Assembly (NCBI RefSeq): GCF_018760735.1
Contig: NZ_JAHHZN010000004.1
Location: 1-64,000, forward strand
Length of the DNA: 64,000 nucleotides
Direction of reading: 5' to 3'
Source: Hymenobacter piscis
Lineage (GTDB): Bacteria; Bacteroidota; Bacteroidia; Cytophagales; Hymenobacteraceae
Shown here: positions 41,201 to 48,436 of the stretch, in pieces
Layout: each line of letters opens with the position of its first letter
How positions within the stretch are numbered: position 1 is the stretch's first letter
Translations under genes and position numbers: made by a program
Notes under the pieces: model-generated
The model's input: only the letters and a program-made list of their open reading frames with translations
What the model was told of the DNA's origin: nothing
Databases searched by the model: none

Positions 41201-42795
41201 CTTCCGGCCAGGACAGCGTGGTATGGTACTGGCGGGTGCGCCTGCACGACGTGCAGGGCGATGAAAGCCCGGAGTGGGCCGTAAGCTCCTTCCGCGTTAT
41301 CAACGGCCGTACGCAGGGCGGCTGGTCGCAGAGCCACCCTGGCCAGTTCCGCCGCGATGAGCGCAACGGCGTTGAAGTAGCCGTGCCCGGTGGGCAATGG
41401 GCCTTCGACGCCGCCAGGAAGCAGGCCACGGTAACTTCTACGCGCATCGGCCCGGCCCGGCAGTGGGAAACACTTTACCATACCATCCGGACCAGTAGCA
41501 CGGGCGGCTACACGCTGCGCTTGCTGGGCATTGACACGCTGGGCAACACCGTGGAGCTGAATCCGAACGTGACCAATACAGCGTTGCCTCTGAGCGCAGT
41601 TTCGGCGAAAACCTATCCCTACCTGCAACTGGAGGCCACCCTTACGGATGCTACTGCGGGCACCACGCCCCAGTTGGAACAGTGGCTGGTCACCTACCAG
41701 GGCGTGCCTGAAGGGGTGGTGCGACCCTCGGCCACTCCGCTGGCCGCCGCCGACCTTACCCAGCAGGCCCAGAAAACCGGCAAGGTCACCATTGAAGTAC
41801 CCTTTCAGAACGTGGCCGACTTCGACTTTGAGGCCCCGCTGGTGGGCTACATCGTGCTACGATCCAATACCGGCGGAGCCCCGCGCGAACGGTTTTACCC
41901 GCTGGCCAACCCGGCCCTCACGGCCCACACCCAGCAAACGTTCCCCGTTACGCTGGACGTGCGCGGCCTCTCCGGTATGCTCTCGGGCGAGGTCGTGCTC
42001 AATCCGCGCCGCCAGCCGGAACTCAATTACTTCAACAACCAGCTCAGCATTCCGGCCTTTGAGGTCATCAACAACGATACGCCCCCGGTGCTGGACGTGG
42101 CCTTCGATGGCCGCCACCTGCTCAACGGTGAAATCGTGTCGCCCCAGCCCATCATCAGCGTGCAGTTGCGTGATATCGACAAGCTGCGCCCCATTACTGA
42201 CCGCAACAACTTCCTGCTGGTGCTCACCCGCCCCGGCGGCGCAGGCACGGCCGTGAACCTGAACGATGCCGGTATCGTGTTCGTAGCCGACTCGGCCCAG
42301 GGCACGGCGCGGCTGGAGTACCAGCCAGGCAAGGCGCAGCCCTTAGAGGCGGGCGTGTACACGCTGGAAGTGCAGGGCCGGGACGGTGCGGGCAACCTGG
42401 CCGGCTCGGAGCCCTACCGCATCACGTTCGAGGTCATCACCAATTCGTCCATCACCCACGTGTTCCCCTACCCGAACCCGGTGACGAGCAAAACCAAGTT
42501 CGTGTTCACGCTCACCGGATCCACGCCGCCGCGCAACATGAAAATCCAGATTGTGAGCCTCACGGGCCGGGTAGTGAAGGAAATCATGATGGCCGACATG
42601 GGCCCACTGCGCATCGGTAACAACATGACCGAGTACGCCTGGGACGGCACCGACGACTTCGGCGACCGGCTGGCCAACGGCACCTACCTCTACCGCGTCG
42701 TGCTCGACGACCCCGACGGGGAATTCAAGCAGCGCAAAACCGGCGCCGACAGAGCCTTCCAGAAGGACTGGGGCAAGCTGGTGCTGCTGAAGTGA
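38254..42795 (+). CDS. C25 (gingipain-family) peptidase, T9SS sortase PorU2-like
   Basis: 1513 residues with signal peptide (MKQIYQVLGWLVAALCVLSAPVAQAQ). The C25 domain spans about 360-770, with catalytic His658 in ISYFGHGSTRQLD and Cys692 in LFVSGCAAGSSFTGD. Downstream are CARDB/Ig-like modules (DLDPDNLIAELDETNNRA). The chain ends in a FlgD-like region (VFPYPNPVTSKTKFVFTL, DGTDDFGDRLANGTYLYRV). It lacks a usual T9SS sorting domain, as expected for a sortase retained at the outer membrane. It should cleave cargo sorting domains and attach cargo to an anionic lipopolysaccharide or release it. Confidence 0.88.
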   Translation: MKQIYQVLGWLVAALCVLSAPVAQAQSGPYGNEWIVPGQQYYKIKVARDGLYRLDYQYLQQAGIRSADPTRLQLWRRGKEVAIHVGGNTAALDATTFVEFFGQRNDGVLDRNMYQDPGEQTHMLYSLYTDTAAYFLTVSPTTAGKRMARPQATAGAPHAVWQQQVTRIQNDSHSDVNETDLVYRPWLEAGEGFLSSGIGFVNGAPLGGATPRGTFVIDSLESVAATGAAPLLEIVVVGGVSNRSNTGAISVISGSGERQLATFSVTGYSKVVGRYPIQRSDIGANGKLTVKVALTLPATQGVDFVRVGYIRVIHPQTRRWIASRTGIAFRTDSTLTGPATYTFDTIPASVVGYDVTDAGNVRRIESQVSGSSRQFVFPDTDGRTHYLRLHDANRLRQPLPAQLVRLRPLSPAANFLIISARGLMQPTSDGSMANPVNSYAAYRASVQGGRYDTLSVATEQLYDQFHYGEKSPMAIRQFAQWVMATGGTKPRYLLLLGKGYIAGERINGRFHRTTPPSVYRASPDYVPSSTRAGSDIFFTADWPNKQYLAKMFTGRVAAQTPDHIRNYLLKLQEHEALGLEPWRRNVLLMAGGQKESENIQFNAYAATYGRIMKRPFFNANIVQTIQRSDYPGQLTTPVQVNITPEVNAGLSIISYFGHGSTRQLDVRPLDLRLPASGYANKGKYPVLFVSGCAAGSSFTGDGSIAEDWILAADKGGIGFTSSSTFDVGPNMYALDELTFTLLLNDPQWYGKPIVEVQSEALRRLEPRFNSSGNLYGIATLMSTTWQGDPALALFSPPQPDFQTADNRLQISPAAVAPQPGTAFSLKLGVSNPGKITTGPLAIRVTRTVGSSTTTVNFSVPQARQDTTYTLALTNPATGSVAGQNTFQVDLDPDNLIAELDETNNRATLIYSFLTGGVTTLSPPEFAIVGSPNVRLVAQSNVPTSTSREYDLELDTTQTFATPLLRTRLSAVMVPEWTPTLPATSGQDSVVWYWRVRLHDVQGDESPEWAVSSFRVINGRTQGGWSQSHPGQFRRDERNGVEVAVPGGQWAFDAARKQATVTSTRIGPARQWETLYHTIRTSSTGGYTLRLLGIDTLGNTVELNPNVTNTALPLSAVSAKTYPYLQLEATLTDATAGTTPQLEQWLVTYQGVPEGVVRPSATPLAAADLTQQAQKTGKVTIEVPFQNVADFDFEAPLVGYIVLRSNTGGAPRERFYPLANPALTAHTQQTFPVTLDVRGLSGMLSGEVVLNPRRQPELNYFNNQLSIPAFEVINNDTPPVLDVAFDGRHLLNGEIVSPQPIISVQLRDIDKLRPITDRNNFLLVLTRPGGAGTAVNLNDAGIVFVADSAQGTARLEYQPGKAQPLEAGVYTLEVQGRDGAGNLAGSEPYRITFEVITNSSITHVFPYPNPVTSKTKFVFTLTGSTPPRNMKIQIVSLTGRVVKEIMMADMGPLRIGNNMTEYAWDGTDDFGDRLANGTYLYRVVLDDPDGEFKQRKTGADRAFQKDWGKLVLLK

Positions 42796-42874
42796 AGTAG
42801 TGGATGAGGGAAGTGGTGAATGAGTGAACCGAAGCCACGGGGCTTTCCTTCTCTTCCTAACTTCGACCTGCAAA

Positions 42875-42906
42875 AAAGCCCCTGACGCGCGTACGTCAGG
42901 GGCTTT
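42875..42906. terminator. Bidirectional terminator between porU2 and folA
   Basis: A perfect 13-bp stem (42875-42887 with 42894-42906), loop CGCGTA, with an A-run on the left and T residues on the right. Confidence 0.85.
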
Positions 42907-43004
42907 GTGTTTATCAGGACTTGGTGGTGCTGGGTGAAGGATGGATTGCTTGGGCCTACGGCCTCGCAATAATAAAACAGGCACGCATGCACCACCTCAC
43001 GCAT

Positions 43005-43490
43005 TCACCGCTTCCGGAGCGTGACGAAGCTGAAGGCGTAGGCGTGCTTTTCGTCGGGCTCGTGCCGCTCGCGGGCTTCTTCGCGCCACTCGCCGGGGGG
43101 CAGGTCGGGAAAGGTGACGTCGCCCTCGAAGGCGTGATGCACCTCGGTCAGGTACACGACTTCGGCGGCGGCCAAGGCTTGCTGGTAGATTTCGCCGCCC
43201 CCGATGACGAAAATGTCCTCATCGGTAGTGCGGGCCAGCTCCAGGGCCTGGGGCACCGAGGCGGCCGTTTCGCAGCCCTCCGCCCGCCAATCGGCCTGGC
43301 GGGTAACCACGATGTTGCGCCGGTTGGGCAAAGCCCGCCCGATGCTCTCGTAGGTTTTGCGGCCCATTACGATGGGGTGGCCCTGGGTGAGCTGCTTGAA
43401 GTGCTTCAGGTCCAGGGGCAGGTGCCAGAGCAGGCGGTTTTCGCCCCCGATAACGCCGTTATCGGCCACGGCTACAACGAGTGCGGTCAT
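43005..43490 (-). CDS. folA: Dihydrofolate reductase
   Basis: 161 residues starting MTALVVAVADNGVIGGENRLLWHLPLDLKHF. The catalytic acid is the Asp in LPLDLKHFK; the NADPH-binding pieces are VMGRKTYESIGRALPNRRNIVVTR and IFVIGGGEIYQQAL. It reduces dihydrofolate to tetrahydrofolate. It should work with Fmt downstream in the same direction, since Fmt uses formyl-tetrahydrofolate. Its TGA lies inside a GTGAATGCGTGAGGTGGTG repeat. Confidence 0.96.
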   Translation of the reverse strand: MTALVVAVADNGVIGGENRLLWHLPLDLKHFKQLTQGHPIVMGRKTYESIGRALPNRRNIVVTRQADWRAEGCETAASVPQALELARTTDEDIFVIGGGEIYQQALAAAEVVYLTEVHHAFEGDVTFPDLPPGEWREEARERHEPDEKHAYAFSFVTLRKR

Positions 43491-43491
43491 G

Positions 43492-43530
43492 CAGTGAAGT
43501 GGTGAAGTGGTGAAGTGGTGAATGAGGGAG
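43492..43530. repeat. Family D octad tract upstream of folA
   Basis: Three or more GTGAAGTG/GGTGAAGT octads run from the folA start to the left edge of the family A element at 43544. No complementary right-hand tract is found; the right flank is the heptad tract instead. Confidence 0.7.
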
Positions 43531-43543
43531 AAGACGGGAAAGA

Positions 43544-43716
43544 GAACGTCATTCCGAGCGAAGGCGGAGCCGGAGCCGAGGAATCTCGCGTGCTGACGTT
43601 GCCAAAGTAATCCTGTTGCCAGGTTGCCATAGTAGCATCAGCGCGCGGAATCTACTAGGATGTTACCAGTACAACGTCAGCCCGCGAGATTCCTCGCTTC
43701 GCTCGGAATGACGTTC
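43544..43716. repeat. Family A palindromic element, copy 3
   Basis: Outer arms GAACGTCATTCCGAGCGAAG and its complement (43697-43716) enclose an AT-richer 120-bp middle, with GAATCTCGCG/CGCGAGATTC inside. It is the longest copy and is flanked by octads on the left and heptads on the right. Confidence 0.85.
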
Positions 43717-43727
43717 CTTTTATTGAC

Positions 43728-43775
43728 AACTGGCAACTGACAACTGACAACTGACAACTGACAACTGACAACTTA
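43728..43775. repeat. Family C heptad tract supplying the fmt stop codon
   Basis: Seven units of a 7-mer (CAACTGG, five CAACTGA, CAACTTA). The last unit contains TTA 43773-43775, the complement of the fmt TAA stop. Confidence 0.87.
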
Positions 43776-44717
43776 ACCCAGCAGCTTGGCATCAAATCCG
43801 CGGAGAAAATCCTGGACGGGCATACGCTTCTTGCCTTCGAGCTGGACGTCGAGCAGGTCGAGCAGACCGTCGGCGGTTTGGACGCGCAGGTAGGTGCGGC
43901 CGTCGGTGAACCAGCGGCCGGCGCCGCCGGTGTCGGGGCCGCTGGCTTCTTCGTCGCTGAAGGGCTGGGCCCGGAACACTTTGAGCGTGCGGCCGTCGGG
44001 GAGTTGGGTGAAGGCCGTGGGGATGGGGGAGAGGCCCCGCACCCGGTTGGCCAGCGCCGGGGCCGACTGGGTGAAATCGAGGCGGCCGGTTTCCTTGGTC
44101 AGCTTGGGGGCCGGCCGCAGCTCCGGCAACTCGGGCTGCGGGATGCTGGGGGCCTGGCCGGCGGCAATGGCCTGTACCGAGCGCAGAGCCAGCCGGGCGC
44201 CGGCCGCTTTCAGCTTCTCGTAGAGGCTGCCGAAGTCGTCCTCCGGGGCAATGTCCACGGCATCCTGGTAAATGAGGTTGCCGGTGTCAATTTCGTGGCG
44301 CAGGAAGAAGCTGGTCACGCCCGTCTGGGTGTCGCCGTGGATGAGGGCCCAGTTGATGGGAGCCGCCCCCCGGTACTGGGGCAGCAGCGAAGCGTGCACG
44401 TTGATGGAGCCCAATGGCGGCATGTTCCACACGGCTTCGGGCAGCATCCGGAAGGCCACGACCACCTGCAAATCGGCGGCGTAGCTCCTAAGCTCTGCCT
44501 GAAACTCCGGGGCCTTGAGGTTGGTGGGCTGGAGCACGGGCAGACCATGAGCCTCGGCGGCGGTTTTCACGGCCGAGCCCTGGAGCTGGCGGCCGCGGCC
44601 GGCCGGCTTATCGGGGGCCGTTACCACGGCCACCACCCGGCACCCGTCCCAGTTAACCAGGGCTTCCAGCGTCGGCACCGCAAACTCTGGGGTGCCCATG
44701 AAGATGATGTTCAGCAT
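43773..44717 (-). CDS. fmt: Methionyl-tRNA formyltransferase
   Basis: 314 residues starting MLNIIFMGTPEFAVPTLEALV. The formyl-transfer core has NVHASLLPQYRGAAPINWALIHGDTQTGVT and the C-terminal OB-like domain starts near TKETGRLDFTQSAPALANRVRG. The enzyme formylates Met on initiator tRNA with 10-formyl-tetrahydrofolate. Length is standard. Its stop codon is embedded in a heptad repeat. Its start is 92 bp downstream of the NamZ-like gene. Confidence 0.96.
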   Translation of the reverse strand: MLNIIFMGTPEFAVPTLEALVNWDGCRVVAVVTAPDKPAGRGRQLQGSAVKTAAEAHGLPVLQPTNLKAPEFQAELRSYAADLQVVVAFRMLPEAVWNMPPLGSINVHASLLPQYRGAAPINWALIHGDTQTGVTSFFLRHEIDTGNLIYQDAVDIAPEDDFGSLYEKLKAAGARLALRSVQAIAAGQAPSIPQPELPELRPAPKLTKETGRLDFTQSAPALANRVRGLSPIPTAFTQLPDGRTLKVFRAQPFSDEEASGPDTGGAGRWFTDGRTYLRVQTADGLLDLLDVQLEGKKRMPVQDFLRGFDAKLLG

Positions 44718-44721
44718 GACA

Positions 44722-44812
44722 AGGAGTGAAGTAAGGGATTGGGTGAATGCGTGAAACCGGCTGGCGAGGAAGGGGCGTCATTCACGCATTCACCGACTCA
44801 CGCATTCACTCA
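44722..44812. repeat. Family D tract between fmt and the NamZ-like gene
   Basis: GTGAAGTAAGG and GTGAATGCGTGAAACC on the left are mirrored by TTCACGCATTCACCGACTCACGCATTCAC on the right. The complement of the NamZ-like gene's TGA stop (44810-44812) is part of the right-hand tract. Confidence 0.75.
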
Positions 44813-46072
44813 GTTGAAATCCGGGTACAGCAGGTATTTCTTGCGCAGAACCTTATACTGGCCCAGCGCCGGCTGCCACCCGGTCCGGATTTCGGCTTCC
44901 GACTTGCCGGCTATGATTTGCTCCCGGACCGTGGCGTTGCCCATCAGCCGGTCGAAGCCCCGGTCGGAGAGGAAGAAAGTGGCCTTGCTGGTGCTCTGGC
45001 GGTAGTAATCGAGCAGGTAGGCAAGCGTAAAGGCAGTTTCGCCCACGCCCGCCAAATCCTGGCCGTAGCAGCGCTTGCCGTTCTGGGGTGGGGCCGTGGA
45101 GCCGGGGTTGGGCCGGGGCACGAAGCTGAACGGGCGGCTGGCGGGCTGGGTGGGCGCCCCGATAACCTCAAACGGCCGGTCGGTGCCGCGGCCCACGCTC
45201 ACGTCGGTGCCCTCGAACAGGCAGAGGCTGGGGTAGAGGTTGACGCTGTGGGCCGTGGGCAGGTTGGGGGAGGGGCGCACCGGCAACTGGTAGCGCGTGT
45301 TGTGGGTGTAGCCGGCCACCGGAATCACCGTCAGGCGGCACTGCCGGCCCCCGGCCAGCCACTTTTCGCCGTTGATCATTTGGGCCAGCTCGCCCACCGT
45401 GAGGCCGTGCACCACCGGAATCGGGTGCATGCCCACGAAGGTTTTGAACTGGGGCTCCAGCACGGGGCCGTCCACGTACCAGCCGTTGGGGTTGGGCCGG
45501 TCGAGGATGATAACTTCCTTGTTCTGCTCGGCCGCCGCCTCCATCACGTAGTGCATCGTGCTGATGAAGGTGTAAAAGCGCGCGCCCACGTCCTGAATGT
45601 CGAAGACCAGCACGTCGATATCGCGCAGCATCTCGGGCGTCGGTTTTTTGGTGGCGCCGTATAAGCTCAGCGCGGGCAGGCCGCTTCGGGCATCCTTGCC
45701 GTCTTTGATGGTGGCTCCGTCGGCCGCCTCACCCCGAAACCCGTGTTCCGGCCCGAAAATCACCTTTACCGCCACGCCCTTGGTCAGCAACGTATCCACC
45801 AGAAATGCCGGGCCTACCCGGGCCGTCTGGTTTACCACCAGGCCCACCCGCTTGCCCTTAAGCAGGGGCAGGTATTTATCGAACTGGGCGGCGCCTACTT
45901 GCAGCCGCTCGGCCGCGGGCAACAGCACCTGCGGGGGCGCCGCCACGGTCTGGCGCAGTGTGGTATCGGGCGCGGCCTGGGCGGCGGCGTTGGGCACCGA
46001 CGGGGCCGGGCGGGTGCAATCGGCTAGAAAAACGGACAGGCTGAGAAGGCCTGCGGAAAGGAAAGACGACAT
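44810..46072 (-). CDS. DUF1343/NamZ family hydrolase, exported
   Basis: 420 residues. The N-terminus (MSSFLSAGLLSLSVFLADCTRPAPS) is a short signal peptide, with a Cys in LADC that could be lipidated although Asp before Cys is unusual. The DUF1343 core shows KGKRVGLVVNQTARVG, VIFGPEHGFRGEAADG, LVFDIQDVGARFYTFISTMHYVMEAA and the conserved ILDRPNPNG. Related NamZ enzymes are exo-beta-N-acetylmuramidases that recycle peptidoglycan. Substrate not established here. Divergent from the permease gene. Confidence 0.88.
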   Translation of the reverse strand: MSSFLSAGLLSLSVFLADCTRPAPSVPNAAAQAAPDTTLRQTVAAPPQVLLPAAERLQVGAAQFDKYLPLLKGKRVGLVVNQTARVGPAFLVDTLLTKGVAVKVIFGPEHGFRGEAADGATIKDGKDARSGLPALSLYGATKKPTPEMLRDIDVLVFDIQDVGARFYTFISTMHYVMEAAAEQNKEVIILDRPNPNGWYVDGPVLEPQFKTFVGMHPIPVVHGLTVGELAQMINGEKWLAGGRQCRLTVIPVAGYTHNTRYQLPVRPSPNLPTAHSVNLYPSLCLFEGTDVSVGRGTDRPFEVIGAPTQPASRPFSFVPRPNPGSTAPPQNGKRCYGQDLAGVGETAFTLAYLLDYYRQSTSKATFFLSDRGFDRLMGNATVREQIIAGKSEAEIRTGWQPALGQYKVLRKKYLLYPDFN

Positions 46073-46123
46073 GGGGCGGAGCGAGAACTGGAAAACTAAC
46101 GGGATTCATCTAGCTTTACGCCA

Positions 46124-47338
46124 GTGAACGTCTCGCAGTACATATCTAACAAGATTGACGGAGCCGACGCAGGTTCGTTTACCTCGTCGGTGACAAAGAT
46201 AGCCATCATCAGCATTGCCATGGGCTTGGCGGTGATGGTGGTGTCCTTTGCCATCCTGGAAGGGTTTCGCAACGAAATCCAGAACAAGATCTTCTCCTTC
46301 GGCTCCCACCTGCAAATCAGCAAGTACGACACCAACAACTCCCTGGAAGTGGAGCCCATTGCCGGGCCGCGCCTGGTGGAGGAGCTGCGCCGCAACCCGC
46401 AGGTGGCCTCCATGCAGCCCTTCGCCCGCAAAACGGCCATCATCAAAACCAAGGATGAGGTGCTGGGCGTGGTGATTAAGGGCGTGGATGAAAAAACCAG
46501 CCCGTCCTCGATGCGTCAGAATCTGGTGGCCGGCAAGTTCATTTCCTTCTCCGACTCGGCGGCCAGCAACGACATCCTGCTCTCGCGCAAGGTGGCCGAC
46601 AAGCTCCGCCTCCAGCCCGGCGACAAGGCCCTGTTCTACTTCATTCAGAACCCGCCCCGCGTGCGCCAGTTTACCGTGAGCGGCATTTACCAGACCGGCC
46701 TCGACGAGTTCGACGAAGCCTACGTCATCGGCGACATCCAGCAGATCCGGGACCTGAACGCCTGGCCCGATTCCCTGGTGGGGGGCATGGAAATCACGCT
46801 CCAGGATTTCAACCGCCTCGATCCGGTAGCCGATAACCTCTACGAGAACCTGCGCTACGACCTCAAGCTGGATAAAATCACGGACCAGTACGCCCAGCTC
46901 TTCGACTGGCTGCAGCTGCTCAACCGCAACGTGGTGATCTTCCTGATCCTGATCATTTTCGTGGCCACGTTCAACATGGTGGCCACCATTTTCATCATGA
47001 TTCTGGAGCGCACCAACATGATCGGGGTGCTCAAGGCCATCGGAGCCACCGATAACCAGATCCGCAGCATGTTCTTCTTCCGGGGCATGAGCCTGACGGT
47101 GCGTGGCATCTTTTACGGCAACCTGATCGGGCTGGGCTTCTGCGCCATCCAGTACTTTTTCCACCCTATCCCCCTCGACCCCGAGAACTACTACATGGAC
47201 CGCGTGCCGATTCACTGGGACCCGTTCATCATTGTGGTGCTCAATGTGGCCACCTTCGTGACTTCCCTGCTGGCCGTGCTGATCCCGACCTACCTGATTT
47301 CGCGCATCAAACCTGTTACTGCCATCAAATTCGACTGA
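46124..47338 (+). CDS. FtsX/LolE-type ABC transporter permease
   Basis: 404 residues with a GTG start, NVSQYISNKIDGADAGSF, supported by a stop codon 27 bp upstream and a TAGCTTTA element right before. One N-terminal membrane helix (IAIISIAMGLAVMVVSFAILEGFRNEI), a large periplasmic MacB/LolE-like domain (about 50-265) and three C-terminal helices (VIFLILIIFVATFNMVATIFIMIL, and two after position 310). ABC-type lipoprotein release is the likely role; its ATPase is not adjacent. Its TGA stop lies in a repeated 14-mer. Confidence 0.88.
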   Translation: MNVSQYISNKIDGADAGSFTSSVTKIAIISIAMGLAVMVVSFAILEGFRNEIQNKIFSFGSHLQISKYDTNNSLEVEPIAGPRLVEELRRNPQVASMQPFARKTAIIKTKDEVLGVVIKGVDEKTSPSSMRQNLVAGKFISFSDSAASNDILLSRKVADKLRLQPGDKALFYFIQNPPRVRQFTVSGIYQTGLDEFDEAYVIGDIQQIRDLNAWPDSLVGGMEITLQDFNRLDPVADNLYENLRYDLKLDKITDQYAQLFDWLQLLNRNVVIFLILIIFVATFNMVATIFIMILERTNMIGVLKAIGATDNQIRSMFFFRGMSLTVRGIFYGNLIGLGFCAIQYFFHPIPLDPENYYMDRVPIHWDPFIIVVLNVATFVTSLLAVLIPTYLISRIKPVTAIKFD

Positions 47339-47533
47339 TCACGGATTAGCGCGGATTTGAGTGGGTTTCACGGATTTTGCAGACCATCAAAAAGCAGTAG
47401 CCCCGACTCCTGACAGGAGTCGGGGCTACTGCTTTTTTACAACCGACTACTCACAGATGAGTGCTGTCTGCGGCGCTGCGCCGACTACAAAATCCGTGAA
47501 ATCTGTTAGAGCCGGCTGGCTAATCCGTGATCA
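47336..47533. repeat. Family E stop-to-stop element
   Basis: Both ends carry TGATCACGGATTAG in opposite orientation, followed inward by TTTCACGGATTTTG. The left copy supplies the permease TGA. In the right copy the same 14-mer is read in another frame as ATC ACG GAT TAG, the last four codons of the M23 gene. The strong terminator 47389-47437 sits in the middle. Confidence 0.85.
47389..47437. terminator. Bidirectional terminator inside family E element
   Basis: A perfect 23-bp stem (47389-47411 with 47415-47437), loop GAC, with AAAAA and TTTTT at the base. Confidence 0.92.
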
Positions 47534-48215
47534 GCCAGCGGCTTTGCAGGATCAGGTTCGGGTCGGGGCAGATTGCGGCCCACTGGTCCCGCTCCGAAAC
47601 CAGCCCTACGCCGGGGAAGTCGCCCACGCGGCCCTGGAGGTCGGCCATGATCTGGAAGTGCAGGTGGGGCGGCCAGTCGCCGTTTTCCGGGGCCGGGCCG
47701 ACTTCAGTAAACGTCTGGCCTTTTTCGATAATGAGGCCGGGGCGGAGCAGGTTGGTTTCGCGGCGGCTGAGGTGGCCGTAGAGGGTGTAGAACGGGATGC
47801 CTTCGAGCGCGTGCTCAAGAATGACGGTGGGGCCGTAGTCGCCGAAGCCCGCGTTATCCTGCACGCTGTGTACGACGGCCGCCAGCGGGGCCAGTACGGG
47901 CGTGCCGGCGCGCAGCCACACATCCACGCCCAGGTGCAGGGCGCGGGCGGGCACGGCCGGGTCGCCGAACAGGCCGGGGCTGCGCCTGTAAATCACGCGG
48001 TTTTCGAGGTAGCCCCCTACGCCGATGCGGGCGTTCTGGGCGGCCAGCAGGCGCGCTACCAGGGCCTCGAAGGCGGCGGTGTCGCGCAGGTCGGCGTTCT
48101 GGAGCAGGGGGTTGGCGGCCGTGAAATCGAGGCGGGCCACGTCGTGCGCGCTCAGGTCCACGGGCAGGACGGGGCTGAAGTCGGGTTGGTGGCGTTGGAG
48201 CAGGTCGGCGAGCAT
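47520..48215 (-). CDS. M23-family (LytM/lysostaphin-type) peptidase
   Basis: 231 residues. The zinc-site motifs are HLGVDVWLRAGTPVLAPLAAVVHSVQDN (His and Asp) and the final PPHLHFQIMAD (His-x-His), with the YGHLS motif between. This is a peptidoglycan-type endopeptidase fold. No signal peptide or membrane helix is evident, so it may act on internal or non-wall substrates, or its export signal is not visible. The last residues ITD and the stop are encoded by a repeat. Confidence 0.87.
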   Translation of the reverse strand: MLADLLQRHQPDFSPVLPVDLSAHDVARLDFTAANPLLQNADLRDTAAFEALVARLLAAQNARIGVGGYLENRVIYRRSPGLFGDPAVPARALHLGVDVWLRAGTPVLAPLAAVVHSVQDNAGFGDYGPTVILEHALEGIPFYTLYGHLSRRETNLLRPGLIIEKGQTFTEVGPAPENGDWPPHLHFQIMADLQGRVGDFPGVGLVSERDQWAAICPDPNLILQSRWLITD

Positions 48216-48240
48216 GGGGTGGTTAACGGAGGTTTGGGCA

Positions 48241-48276
48241 GAACGTCATGCAGAGCGCAGCGAAGAATCTCGCGTA
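48241..48276. repeat. Family A half-element, copy 4
   Basis: One arm, GAACGTCATGCAGAGCGCAG followed by CGAAGAATCTCGCGT, lies 25 bp upstream of the M23 start. No matching second arm is present in the spacer. Confidence 0.7.
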
Positions 48277-48436
48277 CAGTCGCTGCAATATTACACCAAG
48301 GACTTCAGGCAGGATTCATTACCAGGTGCTGAAGGACGTGCGGCCAAAAACTAAAAACCATTAGCCAGTAACCAAAAACAAATAATGAATAACGAACTTT
48401 GTCTTTGAAATCCACCCGAAAGCCCTGATTACCGCT

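Noticed and set aside
43728..43775. CRISPR-like array from tandem heptads
   Set aside because: Units are only 7 bp, directly contiguous and without spacers, and no cas gene is present.
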